Counted from the first letter of the stretch, positions 1-8,153 are shown. The stretch is DNA of 33,784 nucleotides from Thermodesulfobacteriota bacterium (GCA_028278625.1 JANQDY010000238.1:1-33784), one strand, 5' to 3'. Notes: generated by a model not told the origin, from the letters alone. A program made the numbers and translations.

Positions 1-171
1 CGGGGTGACGGTTCCGTCATCTTTGAAGCTGAAGTGGCGGAGAAGGATCAAATAAGGTTCTGAATTATGACTTGGGGATCAAGGGCCGAGGTCCTTGAAC
101 CGGCATCCCTGAGAGAAGAAATTCGGACAGAAGCGGAAAAAATGTCTAGCCGAAAAAGAGCAGAATTTTGA
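1..171 (+). pseudogene. 3' end of a WYL-domain transcriptional regulator with an in-frame TGA
   Basis: Frame 1 is open from the left edge and reads like the extreme C-terminus of a WYL/WCX-domain DNA-binding regulator: DGSVIFEAEV, then a TGA at 61-63, then in the same frame IMTWGSRAEVLEP, ending at TGA 169-171. In this family the C-terminus normally runs through a W-I-L/M-x-W-G segment followed by AEVLEP and a charged helix, so the TGA sits where a Trp (TGG) is expected. The resemblance continues on both sides without a frame change, which fits a G-to-A nonsense change. The gene body lies outside the window, so whether the truncated protein still works cannot be judged. A sequencing error is the main alternative; selenocysteine at a Trp position is unlikely. 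Confidence 0.6.
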
Positions 172-230
172 AAATGGAGACCAAAGGAGGAAAACCGAAA
201 CGCTGATAGGCCTTAAGAACCTGAAATGAT

Positions 231-306
231 TGGAGCCACCGTGCGGAGTCGAACCGCAGACATCCTCATTACGAGTGAGGTGCTCTACCAACTGAGCTAC
301 GGTGGC
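231..306 (-). tRNA. tRNA-Thr (anticodon CGU)
   Basis: The minus strand folds into a complete cloverleaf. The acceptor stem GCCACCG pairs with CGGTGGC, the D stem is GCTC/GAGC, the anticodon stem CCTCA/TGAGG encloses loop CTCGTAA, the variable loop is ATGTC, and the T stem TGCGG/CCGCA carries loop TTCGACT. The discriminator is T (U in the tRNA) and CCA is encoded. The anticodon CGT occupies plus-strand positions 271-273 and reads ACG codons. A sigma70-like promoter lies just upstream on the same strand. Confidence 0.97.
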
Positions 307-334
307 CCATGGGTCTTCCGATTTGAATTTTCGC

Positions 335-363
335 AATATGGTTGTTTTTTTTGATTGTGTCAA
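335..363 (-). promoter_or_regulatory. sigma70-type promoter of tRNA-Thr
   Basis: On the minus strand a perfect TTGACA -35 (358-363) is followed after exactly 17 bases by CATATT (335-340), which matches four of six -10 positions. Transcription would start near 328, about 20 bases before the mature tRNA 5' end. The position and strength fit a stable-RNA promoter. Confidence 0.65.
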
Positions 364-429
364 CTATTTATTTCCTGTCTCTCGTCAAACGCTCCTAAGA
401 ACACCCCAACTCAATGAAAGAGGAAGATT

Positions 430-1149
430 ATGCGAAATCCCAAAGACTATATCGTTTTCCCACTGGATGTGCCGGGCTATGAGCAGGCCATGGGTTATGT
501 GGAAACCCTCAAAGATTCGGTGGGTCTGTTCAAGGTGGGACTTGAACTCTTTATCTCACAGGGCCCCAAGATCATCGATGCCATTCGGAACGTGAGCAGT
601 GCCGGTATTTTTCTGGATCTCAAACTGCACGATATCCCCGCCACGGTGCAGCGGGCGTTCAGTGCGGCCAGCCGACACAGCCCCGCGTTTGTGACGGTCC
701 ATTGTGACGAAGGGGGGGAAATCTTAAAGCACGTGGCGGAAAACAATCCCGGAAACACAAAAATCCTGGCAATCACGGTGCTGACAAGTCTTAATCAGGC
801 AAAACTCAAGGCCCTTGGTTACAGAGATGAGTATGTAAACGACATTTCAGCGCTTGTACTTCAGAAAGCAAGACTGGCAAAAGAGGCGGGGTGCCATGGG
901 GTGGTCTGTTCAGGTCTGGAAGTGGAAGCCATCAAGAAGGCTCTTGGACCCGAACTGATCGCAATCACCCCAGGCATTCGTCCCGCCTGGACCGTCGTGG
1001 ACGGTGACGATCAAGAGCGCATCGTAACCCCGGCGAAAGCTGTCAGAAAGGGATCAGACTACGTGGTCATCGGCCGCCCCATCAGAGACGCCAAGTCGCC
1101 AAAGGGTGCGGCCAAGCGAGTGGCTGAAGAGATCGCCTCGGTTCTTTGA
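430..1149 (+). CDS. pyrF: orotidine 5'-phosphate decarboxylase
   Basis: Catalyses OMP to UMP + CO2, the last step of de novo pyrimidine synthesis, in the cytoplasm. The 239-residue protein has the normal length of the bacterial family. The signature DLKLHDIP (about residues 63-70) supplies the catalytic Asp-Lys-Asp network (D63, K65, D68). Near the C-terminus, ITPGIRP and the VIGRPI loop are the phosphate-binding segments of this TIM barrel. The ATG follows a purine-rich AGAGGAAG ribosome site. It stands alone between the tRNA and a 458-base non-coding stretch. Nothing about it is unusual. Confidence 0.96.
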   Translation: MRNPKDYIVFPLDVPGYEQAMGYVETLKDSVGLFKVGLELFISQGPKIIDAIRNVSSAGIFLDLKLHDIPATVQRAFSAASRHSPAFVTVHCDEGGEILKHVAENNPGNTKILAITVLTSLNQAKLKALGYRDEYVNDISALVLQKARLAKEAGCHGVVCSGLEVEAIKKALGPELIAITPGIRPAWTVVDGDDQERIVTPAKAVRKGSDYVVIGRPIRDAKSPKGAAKRVAEEIASVL

Positions 1150-1405
1150 TGTGGCCTTTTTCCCTTCAACGGGCGTCATCGTCGTCATGGCTTTGGTCTT
1201 TCTTATATCGCTACGTCCGGAATATCTAAGACCTCCGCTTCCCCTGTGATGGTCTTTTGTCTGAAACGATGACCGCTCGTTTGAAACAATTATCTAGGTG
1301 GATATCCCCTGTTTAATTATGCAAACAAATTCAAAGGTTCGCCTCTCATGTGAAGGCTCAGTTTGCGTTTCCCATTTCATGGCAAACATCAGGAAAATTT
1401 TTTTC

Positions 1406-1434
1406 TTGACAACTAAAATCGTAGACAATACACA
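1406..1434 (+). promoter_or_regulatory. candidate promoter of the etfA-livM cluster
   Basis: Within the 458-base gene-free region 1150-1607 there is a perfect TTGACA (1406-1411). A 17-base spacer leads to TACACA (1429-1434), which is a weak -10; CACAAT two bases further is an alternative. The spacer contains an operator-like palindrome and the -10 lies in a heptanucleotide repeat. A leader of about 165 bases would precede etfA. I see no coding potential elsewhere in this intergenic region. Confidence 0.4.
1419..1428. promoter_or_regulatory. GntR/FadR-type operator match
   Basis: TCGTAGACAA fits the palindromic TNGTNNACNA consensus known for the FadR subfamily of GntR regulators. It lies inside the spacer of the candidate etfA promoter, where a repressor would block RNA polymerase. 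A GntR-FCD gene is present at 13741-14430. Six fixed positions give roughly eight matches by chance in a window of this size, so the placement is the main support. Confidence 0.3.
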
Positions 1435-1448
1435 ATAGACAATAGACA
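1424..1448 (+). repeat. heptanucleotide tandem repeat (GACAATA)
   Basis: Three consecutive 7-base units, GACAATA, CACAATA and GACAATA, occupy 1424-1444, followed by a partial GACA. The array overlaps the predicted -10 region of the etfA promoter. Confidence 0.8.
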
Positions 1449-1607
1449 TCGTGCTGAGTTTGGGTGAGTTTAAACCTACAGAGAGTTTGCCATTCAATCC
1501 GGTCAAATACCCCTACAAACTAAGACTGGGACGCCATCTCTCAGACTTAATTCTAAGAAAGCCAAAAAAAGAACTTTTTTGATCGATTACATGAAGGAGG
1601 TGTTTTT

Positions 1608-2606
1608 ATGAACGATGGCATGGGCGTCATGATTTGTGCTGAATTCATCAACGGAAAACTGGCATCAACGACCGCTGAACTAATGGGTTGTGGCAGAAGA
1701 CTGGCTGACAGTTTGGGTGTTGGCCTGGATGTCTTTTTAGCGGGTTCGGGTGCGAAGGATTGCGCGGAAGAAGCGGTTGTTTATGGCGCCGATCGCGTAT
1801 TTGTTGTTGATAATCCACGGCTCAAAACCTACCGGCCTGATTTATATTTGCCGATCCTTGAGAATCTTGCCAAAGCCGTGAGGCCTCAGATTATTCTATT
1901 GGCACATAACTCGATCGGACGCGACTTGGGACCGAAATTGGCGTTTAGACTGGAAACAGCCGTTACCACTGATTGTGTAAAGTTGGCTATCGAACCAGGA
2001 ACAAAGAAGTTGCTTCAAACCAAACCGGTATATGGTGGAAATGCCATGGCAACGTTCACTTCCAAATTCCTTCCTCAAATAGCCACGGTCAGGCCCAAAA
2101 CCATGACACCAGCGGTGCCCGCTGAATTGAAGAAAGGAGAGCACATCATTGTAGAGGCTGAAATTGACCCTTTGACCGAGAAGTGCAAACTGCTCCGCAA
2201 GGTGACGTTAAAACCAGAGGGAATAAGTTTGGAGGATGCCGATGTGGTCGTTGCTGGTGGAAGGGGCATTGGCAATGCCGAAGGATTTCGAGAAATCTAT
2301 GCGCTGGCTGAAATTTTAAACGGTGCCGTGGGTGCTTCACGCCCCCCTTGTGATAATGGGTGGGTGCCCATAGAAGCTCAGATCGGTCTCACAGGGAAGA
2401 TCATCGCGCCCGACCTATATTTTGCCATTGCTCTTTCAGGGGCTAGCCAACACATCAGCGGTTGTTCGGGATCCAAGTTTATCGTGGCAATAAATTCAGA
2501 TCCGGATGCCAATATTTTTAGAGAGGCTGACTTGGGTGTGATCGATGATTGGAAGCAGGTGTTGCCCCATTTTAGGTCCAAAGTAAAACAGATGCTGGCC
2601 GGATAA
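1608..2606 (+). CDS. etfA: electron transfer flavoprotein alpha subunit (EtfA/FixB family)
   Basis: Alpha subunit of an ETF heterodimer, which carries electrons from acyl-CoA or N-methyl-amine dehydrogenases towards ETF:quinone oxidoreductase. The 332 residues match the family length. The C-terminal FAD domain is clear: a GRGIGN-type segment, then SRPPCDNGWVP, QIGLTGK, LYFAIALSGASQH and INSDPDANIF, ending in the DLGVIDDW region. There is no N-terminal ferredoxin domain, so bifurcation through an extra Fe-S cluster is not indicated. The ATG has an AAGGAGG seven bases upstream. It is the first gene of the cluster. Its partner etfB lies about 4.7 kb downstream, separated by the genes that probably use the ETF, starting with the flavoprotein 58 bases downstream. 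Confidence 0.93.
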   Translation: MNDGMGVMICAEFINGKLASTTAELMGCGRRLADSLGVGLDVFLAGSGAKDCAEEAVVYGADRVFVVDNPRLKTYRPDLYLPILENLAKAVRPQIILLAHNSIGRDLGPKLAFRLETAVTTDCVKLAIEPGTKKLLQTKPVYGGNAMATFTSKFLPQIATVRPKTMTPAVPAELKKGEHIIVEAEIDPLTEKCKLLRKVTLKPEGISLEDADVVVAGGRGIGNAEGFREIYALAEILNGAVGASRPPCDNGWVPIEAQIGLTGKIIAPDLYFAIALSGASQHISGCSGSKFIVAINSDPDANIFREADLGVIDDWKQVLPHFRSKVKQMLAG

Positions 2607-2664
2607 ATTTTGCCAGTGTTTGAATTGTATGGCTGAAACGAAAATTCCCAGAAGGAGATAAGAA

Positions 2665-3882
2665 ATGAAAGATGAAAGGCCGGAAATTGTAATTATTGGT
2701 GGCGGGGTTATGGGATTTTCCATTGCATATAATTTGGCCAAAAGGGGCGTTAAAAGTCAGGTGATTGAAATGGATTCCATCGCCGCAAAAGCTTCAGGGA
2801 GAAACGAAGGGGGTGTCAGCAGTCCATCTTTGCTGGGGGTGTTCTTCGCTACGCCGTTTTCTCCGCCGTTCGCGCTACAACCTTGTGCCCGGATTTTTGA
2901 TGACACCTATTTCGGCCAACACCAGTTGGTAAAGGAATTGCATGAATTGACGGGCATCGATATAGAATTTGCTGATACGCCCTGTCTTATCCCCGCTTTC
3001 ACGGAGGAAGATGAAAAACACATTAAGGAGCTAACCGCACTGGCGCAAAGCAAGATTGGCGAGAGCAAGGGATATGAAACGAGATGGCTCGACACAACAG
3101 AGTTGAGAGATATCTATCCTGCGGTTTCTGATGAAATTCGGGGTGCCGCTTTGGCTGGGATGTGGCAATTGGAGCCTTACAGATACGTGCTTTCCCTTGC
3201 CCAAGGCGCGGAAGCGTTAGGTGCCAGCATAAAAATTGCTGAGGCAACCGGTTTTCGAACCAAAGGAAGCGAAGTTACGGCCGTGATACTTTCTACAGGG
3301 CGGGAAGTGGAAACTGAAAAGGTGGTCATAGCGATGGGTCCATGGAGTGGTAAGGCCACTTCTTGGCTCGGCATGGATATTCCTTTGTCTGCCATAAAGG
3401 CGCAAGCCTTAAAAATCCAATCCTCACAAGAGCTTCCCATGTACGCACTCGCCTGGGGAGAAGAAGATGGGAATGGCCCTTTCATTCACCCGACGGTTCC
3501 CGGACCCATATTGGCGGGATACCACGAAAGCCGCCCTGAAACATGGGACGACAAGGATCCGGAAACATGGGATGATCGGCCCACCGAAGAGGCCAGAGAT
3601 TGGCTGATTGACGGAATGCTGCGTGGTGTCCCCTCTCTGGAAGATGCAATGTTGATTCAATCGAGATGCGGAATTCTCGGTTTTGCCTCTGATAGCATGC
3701 CAATATTCGGGAGTCTGCCAGGGTGGGACAATGTTTATATTGGGGCCGGGCTAGGAACGGTGGGGAATTCCTTAAGCCCCGGGGCAAGCCGACTCATTTG
3801 CGATATTGTCCTTGGCGGTGAGAGTGAAGAAACTGCCAGGGCCGCGCTCACGGAACTCAGTCCTGATAGATTCCTTAAGTAG
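2665..3882 (+). CDS. FAD-dependent oxidoreductase, DAO family (sarcosine/dimethylglycine dehydrogenase-like)
   Basis: Predicted flavin amine dehydrogenase that oxidises a secondary or tertiary amine or an amino acid and passes electrons to ETF. The N-terminus carries the dinucleotide-binding motif IIGGGVMGFSIAYNLAKRG (residues about 8-26), followed by ASGRNEGG. The C-terminus has the FAD-closing segment YIGAGLGTVGNSLSPGASR. Length (405 aa) is that of monomeric sarcosine oxidase and of the N-terminal half of dimethylglycine dehydrogenase. The start has an AGAAGGAG site. Placement directly after etfA is the main reason to expect ETF rather than oxygen as acceptor. A small in-frame duplication, ETWDD twice, lies near residues 291-306. 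The substrate is unknown; N-methyl amino acids are a guess from the family. Confidence 0.82.
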   Translation: MKDERPEIVIIGGGVMGFSIAYNLAKRGVKSQVIEMDSIAAKASGRNEGGVSSPSLLGVFFATPFSPPFALQPCARIFDDTYFGQHQLVKELHELTGIDIEFADTPCLIPAFTEEDEKHIKELTALAQSKIGESKGYETRWLDTTELRDIYPAVSDEIRGAALAGMWQLEPYRYVLSLAQGAEALGASIKIAEATGFRTKGSEVTAVILSTGREVETEKVVIAMGPWSGKATSWLGMDIPLSAIKAQALKIQSSQELPMYALAWGEEDGNGPFIHPTVPGPILAGYHESRPETWDDKDPETWDDRPTEEARDWLIDGMLRGVPSLEDAMLIQSRCGILGFASDSMPIFGSLPGWDNVYIGAGLGTVGNSLSPGASRLICDIVLGGESEETARAALTELSPDRFLK

Positions 3883-3940
3883 TGGCAGGTAGGCCCCAGT
3901 AATAGAGGAACAGCGTTCATACTTTGTTGGAGGTGATGAC

Positions 3941-5038
3941 ATGAATAAGTCAGAAATCAGGATCGGTGTGGTGCTTCCCTTGTCCGGTGCGGAAGAGCTC
4001 TTTGGCACTCAAGGGCTGCAAGGGGCCAAAATGGCTGCCGCTGAAATAAATGCATCCGGCGGGGTACTCGGGGGAAGGCATTTTAACCTGATCATTGAGG
4101 ATGAGAAAACGGAGTTGGATCTTGCGGTGGAGAAGACCAAAAAGCTCATTTTGGAAGACGAAGTGCTGGCGGTCATGGGGCCCACAAGCAGTGCCCATCG
4201 CGATGCCATGATGGAGATCTGTTCCAAATACAAAACACCGCTGCTCTATGCGACGGATTATGAAGGCGGAAGCTGTTTTCGGTACCTCTTTTGCTATTCG
4301 CCAATTCCAGACCACTATGTAAAGCCATTGGTTCCCTATTTGATGCAGAACTATGGGGATTCATTCTTCATTATCGGTGCCGATTACATTTGGCCTATCA
4401 AGATCGGTGAGGCGTTCAAAAATGAGGTACTGCGACGGGGTGGAAAAATTCTGGATGAAGTGTATCTTCCCTTTAACACCCAAGACTTCAACCATCACCT
4501 TGAATCGATTCGGAAGTCAGGCGCGAAGAACGTCGTGATGATGCTTCTTGGTTCTGATGGGCAAGCCTTTATTAAACAGTTCACGTCCCTGGGCCTTAAT
4601 AATGATCGCAGACTCACCATTATGGCATTTAACGAAAACTACATGGTGGGTCTTTCGGAAAAGGAGGTGGAGGGCATTGTGACTTGTGCGCCTTTTCTCT
4701 CAAATCTGGACAAGCCGGAAACCATTGGGTTTGTAAGCAGACAGAAAGAGATGTTTGGGCCTGATACTGTGGTGAGTTACTTTGCCGAGTCTCACTATGG
4801 ACTTCTCATGTTTCTGAAGAACGCCATCGAAAAGGCGAAGACCGACGATAAGGAGAAGATCATCGATGCAATGGGGGATCAGACACTCGTTGTGGGAAAC
4901 GGTGAAGTCACCTTACGGGCAATGGACCACCATATGGTTTTAAACATGCTGATAGCGGAGGTGTCCGGAGGAGAGCTGCTAATGACGAAGGATATCGGTG
5001 CCGTCGCCCCGTCCAGCCAGTGTCCGGAACAAGAATAG
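3941..5038 (+). CDS. periplasmic-binding-protein family (Peripla_BP_5/AmiC-UrtA type) lacking a signal peptide
   Basis: This 365-residue protein is a paralogue of the exported binding protein encoded at 8939-10192. Both share IGVVLPLSG near the N-terminus, YATDYEGG/YGTDYEGG, a GADYxWP motif, AFNENY/GFNENY, and an ending around the SSQCPEQE/TPQCQGKK region. It starts exactly at the mature domain (MNKSEIRIGVV) behind a strong GGAGGTGATGAC ribosome site, with no hydrophobic or Tat leader, so it should stay in the cytoplasm. AmiC of Pseudomonas is a known cytoplasmic family member that senses amides, so a ligand-sensing or carrier role is the most sensible inference. It sits between the amine dehydrogenase and ferredoxin genes, four bases before the longest possible ferredoxin frame. 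Confidence 0.85.
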   Translation: MNKSEIRIGVVLPLSGAEELFGTQGLQGAKMAAAEINASGGVLGGRHFNLIIEDEKTELDLAVEKTKKLILEDEVLAVMGPTSSAHRDAMMEICSKYKTPLLYATDYEGGSCFRYLFCYSPIPDHYVKPLVPYLMQNYGDSFFIIGADYIWPIKIGEAFKNEVLRRGGKILDEVYLPFNTQDFNHHLESIRKSGAKNVVMMLLGSDGQAFIKQFTSLGLNNDRRLTIMAFNENYMVGLSEKEVEGIVTCAPFLSNLDKPETIGFVSRQKEMFGPDTVVSYFAESHYGLLMFLKNAIEKAKTDDKEKIIDAMGDQTLVVGNGEVTLRAMDHHMVLNMLIAEVSGGELLMTKDIGAVAPSSQCPEQE

Positions 5039-5092
5039 GGGTTGCTGTTTCGCTTTTTCATCAGGCACATCCGTGAGGTCCAGGTTCGAGAC

Positions 5093-5341
5093 ATGACGAA
5101 AGGCAAGAGAATAAAAATCAACGGTGACCGTTGCTGCGGGTGCATGATCTGCATGAATGTTTGTTCCTTTTTTCATGAAAATGCGTGCAGTCCAAGCAAT
5201 GCCCGGCTGAATATATACATGGATCCTTTTACAGGAGAGGTTGAATCCTCTGTATCGGATCTCTGCGACCAATGCGGCGGGAGACCCGAATGTGTCCGCT
5301 GGTGCCCCATGGGGGCCTTGAAATATACGGCATCCCAGTAA
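5093..5341 (+). CDS. ferredoxin-like protein with two [4Fe-4S] clusters, AOR-associated
   Basis: An 82-residue electron carrier with two cysteine clusters: CCGCMICMNVC near residues 14-24, and CDQC with CVRWCP near residues 58-72. This pattern resembles small Fe-S subunits encoded next to aldehyde:ferredoxin oxidoreductases. It ends 10 bases before the AOR start, so it is the likely electron acceptor or a subunit. The frame is open back to a TTG at 5042, which would add 17 residues (LFRFFIRH and so on). I prefer the ATG at 5093 because the added segment is unlike ferredoxins, although its ribosome site is weak and the start remains uncertain. Confidence 0.85.
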   Translation: MTKGKRIKINGDRCCGCMICMNVCSFFHENACSPSNARLNIYMDPFTGEVESSVSDLCDQCGGRPECVRWCPMGALKYTASQ

Positions 5342-5351
5342 GGAATTAGCA

Positions 5352-7253
5352 ATGACTGAAAACGCCCCTTGTTATGCAGGTAAGATCCTTCGAACAGACC
5401 TTTCTTCCGGGACGTTCTCCATTGAAGAAACGAAGCGTTATTCGGACCGTTTTATTGGTGGTGACGGCGCGGCCATGAAAATCTTATGGGATGAAGTTGG
5501 ACCTCATATCCAACCCTTTGATTCAGGAAACAGGTTGGTGTTTATGACCGGTCCGCTTACGGGCACTCTCGCACCCACTTCCGGCAGATTTGAAATATGC
5601 ACCAAAGCACCAGGGGTCTATCCATATATGCCGACGCGCTCGGGCATCGGCGGCTATTTCGGGGCTGAGCTGAAATTCGCCGGGTATGACGGCATCATTG
5701 TTCAAGGAAAGTCGGACAGCCCGGTTCTGTTGGAAATATTTGACGATGAGATAAGGCTTTCAGATGCTTCCAATTTGTGGGGCCTTGATGCTTTTGACAC
5801 CCAAAAGGTGATCCGCAAAACCTATGGAAAGAAAGCAAGGTCTGTTTGCATCGGTCCCGCGGGCGAAAACCTTGTTCATTTTTCTGCCATTATCTCTGAA
5901 AGCGGTTACGCGGCAGCCAAGTCCGGGATGGGTGCCGTGATGGGATCCAAAAATCTAAAGGCGATCGTCGTGAGGGGATCCAAGGGTATCAAGATTGCGC
6001 GGCACGAAGCGTTTATTGCCCATGTAAGAGACGCAAATCGACTTCTCCGAAATCACCCCATGAGAGATTGGGCCAGCCAGGGACCCATTGAAGAGCAATG
6101 GCGTTTCGTAAAAGATCATCGCATCAAGTATGCATCTTGCTTCTGTTGCCCGGTTGCGTGCCGCTCCTTTGTTCAAATGCCGGGATTTGACGGGGGAGAG
6201 GTAATGTGTCTCTCCCAATACTACCTCAACCTGGGAACTGAAAATGATGAAGCCGCTTGGGCCGGCAAAGTACTATCAGATCAGTTGGGACTGTGCCAGT
6301 ACACGCTTTTTGATTTGATCCTTTGGCTGCTAGAAGAGTTCCAGGCCGGAAATCTTAGTGAGAAAGACAGCGGAATTCCCTGGAGCCGTTTCGGATCCAA
6401 GGAATTCATTGAACGGTTCCTAGAAATGGTGGCCTACCGGGAAGGGTTTGGGAATGTAATTGCTGACGGACCCAGAGCCGTATTGCACTATTTGGGTGAG
6501 AAAGGAAGAGATGGGTATGAAGCCCACTTTCCGGCAAGAGATCAAGCGGAGCACTACTCGGTTCGCGCCTATCCGTTGATTTTGATGCAGTGGGCAATGG
6601 GAAGTCGCGATCCCCTTTCCGGCGCCCATGATTGGGCCAATCTGGTCTATTGGAGTGGCATAAACTGGCCCCGTTCACAGAAAGGGGCCCTTAATTCCGA
6701 ACAGCTTAAGAATATCGGTAGAGACGTGTACGGTTCTGAAGCATCAGTGGATGCTTTTTCTTATGAAGACAAAGCAAGAGTTGCTACGATCATTCAGAAT
6801 TCCTCAAGTTTGAAGAACAGCCTTGTGTTGTGTGACTGGTCATGTTTTCCGATTCTCACAAGCCTTAATAATCCTCCGGAGTATGGAGGCGATCCGGATC
6901 TTGAAAGAAAGCTCTTTTGTTCCGGTACGGGTATCGACGTAGACGAAACCGAATGGTCGCGAATCGGAGAGCGCATTTACAACCTGGAGCGCTGCATCAT
7001 GATCCGGGAAGGACGGCGAAAGGCCGATGACACGGTGGCCGAATATCATTTTCGTGTTCCGGAAACAGCTGTTCCCCCGTGGGAAAAACCGCATCCGGTT
7101 CCCCCTGTAGCCGACAGAGGCAAGTTTGAAGCCATGCGGGACGAGTTTTATAGACTGAGAGGTTGGGACCCGGATACCGGCATTCCGAAAGCCTCCAAAC
7201 TTGAATCCCTCGGTCTAAGAGATGTTTCAGAAAAGCTGATGAGTGAAACATAA
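5352..7253 (+). CDS. aor: aldehyde:ferredoxin oxidoreductase (tungsten/molybdenum bis-pterin)
   Basis: Oxidises an aldehyde to the carboxylic acid with ferredoxin as acceptor, or the reverse; cytoplasmic. The 633-residue protein begins with the typical AOR segment (GKILRTDLSSG, then FIGGDGAAMKIL) and the cofactor-binding stretch RSGIGGYFGAELKFAGYDGI. The [4Fe-4S] ligands C263-x2-C266-x3-C270 (CFCCPVAC) and a fourth Cys in LCDWSC (C494 or C498) are visible. It forms a unit with the preceding ferredoxin gene, and AAGGA precedes the ATG. In this cluster it would consume the aldehyde released by the amine dehydrogenase. The aldehyde, and whether W or Mo is used, cannot be read from sequence. Confidence 0.93.
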   Translation: MTENAPCYAGKILRTDLSSGTFSIEETKRYSDRFIGGDGAAMKILWDEVGPHIQPFDSGNRLVFMTGPLTGTLAPTSGRFEICTKAPGVYPYMPTRSGIGGYFGAELKFAGYDGIIVQGKSDSPVLLEIFDDEIRLSDASNLWGLDAFDTQKVIRKTYGKKARSVCIGPAGENLVHFSAIISESGYAAAKSGMGAVMGSKNLKAIVVRGSKGIKIARHEAFIAHVRDANRLLRNHPMRDWASQGPIEEQWRFVKDHRIKYASCFCCPVACRSFVQMPGFDGGEVMCLSQYYLNLGTENDEAAWAGKVLSDQLGLCQYTLFDLILWLLEEFQAGNLSEKDSGIPWSRFGSKEFIERFLEMVAYREGFGNVIADGPRAVLHYLGEKGRDGYEAHFPARDQAEHYSVRAYPLILMQWAMGSRDPLSGAHDWANLVYWSGINWPRSQKGALNSEQLKNIGRDVYGSEASVDAFSYEDKARVATIIQNSSSLKNSLVLCDWSCFPILTSLNNPPEYGGDPDLERKLFCSGTGIDVDETEWSRIGERIYNLERCIMIREGRRKADDTVAEYHFRVPETAVPPWEKPHPVPPVADRGKFEAMRDEFYRLRGWDPDTGIPKASKLESLGLRDVSEKLMSET

Positions 7254-7352
7254 TACATTGAAATTGTCATGTTTTATTTCATTCTCACCCATAAGACCAG
7301 AACCTATGGTTTCAGCGTCAGAAGTTAAGTTGTTTAAGGAGGCAATGCTATT

Positions 7353-8153
7353 GTGAACACCATCATCTGTATCAAGCAAGTGCTTGACCCGGAAATATCC
7401 CCCGATCACTTCCAAGTTGATCCCATGCTGAAAACCGCGGTTAGAACGCAACAAGTATCCTTTGTGTTGGATCCTTACTCTGAGTTTGCCGTTGAAGCCG
7501 CTCTAAAAATTAAGGATGCCAATGGCGGAAAAGCAGTTGCCTTGGCTTTGGGAACCCATCTGGAAAGAAGCGTGGTTAAGAAACCGGTTGCCATGGGCGT
7601 AGATGAACTTGTTCTATTGGAGGATGAAAGCTTTGAAGGAGGTGATAGCTGGTCAACTGCTTTTGCGCTTGCGAAAGCCATCGACAAAATACCCGAATAC
7701 AACTTAATCTTATGTGGAAGAGAGGATGCTGATTGGAACGCGGGGCAAGTGGGTGCAGCCATTGCTGAAGTATTGGCGATTCCCTGCGTAACCCTGGCCC
7801 AAGAAATAGAGATTGTGAATGGCAAGGCAAAAGTGCAAAGAAGAGCGGACGATGGGTATGAAATCGTTGAAGTTTCCTTACCTGCCTTGATAACCGTCAG
7901 CAATGAGATTGGCGAACCGCGCTACCCAACGTTGAAAGGGATTATGGCATCAAAAAAGGTGAATCCCGTTACTTGGAGCCCTGACAATATCGGCGTTGAC
8001 GCCTCCGAGATCGGCGCCAGAGGTAGACGTACGGAACTGATTGAATTGTATAAGCCCGTCAGAGAAGGAAAGTGTGAAATCATAGAGGGAGAAACGCCCG
8101 AAGAGAGAGGTGTGAATCTCGCTTTGAGGCTGAGAGAAGCCAAGAAGTTATGA
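7353..8153 (+). CDS. etfB: electron transfer flavoprotein beta subunit (EtfB/FixA family)
   Basis: Beta subunit of ETF, binding AMP and completing the heterodimer with the etfA product. The 266 residues show family landmarks: CIKQVLDPE at the N-terminus, DPYSEFAVEAALKIKD, a GREDADWNAGQVGAAIAE segment, and NEIGEPRYPTLKGIMASKK near the C-terminus, the recognition-loop region. The start is GTG, fixed by AAGGAGG at 7336-7342; no ATG in frame is better placed. It lies 99 bases after aor. Having etfA and etfB separated by four genes is unusual, but both chains look intact. Confidence 0.93.
   Translation: MNTIICIKQVLDPEISPDHFQVDPMLKTAVRTQQVSFVLDPYSEFAVEAALKIKDANGGKAVALALGTHLERSVVKKPVAMGVDELVLLEDESFEGGDSWSTAFALAKAIDKIPEYNLILCGREDADWNAGQVGAAIAEVLAIPCVTLAQEIEIVNGKAKVQRRADDGYEIVEVSLPALITVSNEIGEPRYPTLKGIMASKKVNPVTWSPDNIGVDASEIGARGRRTELIELYKPVREGKCEIIEGETPEERGVNLALRLREAKKL

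Noticed and set aside
61..63. TGA as a selenocysteine codon
   Set aside because: The family has Trp there and I see no typical bacterial SECIS hairpin just downstream; a nonsense change is simpler.
79..363. 94-residue minus-strand reading frame
   Set aside because: It is translated tRNA-Thr sequence and its flanks; the cloverleaf explains the region.
1150..1405. Small gene, riboswitch or CRISPR array in the gap after pyrF
   Set aside because: No frame with a ribosome site, no regularly spaced repeats and no recognisable riboswitch core were seen.
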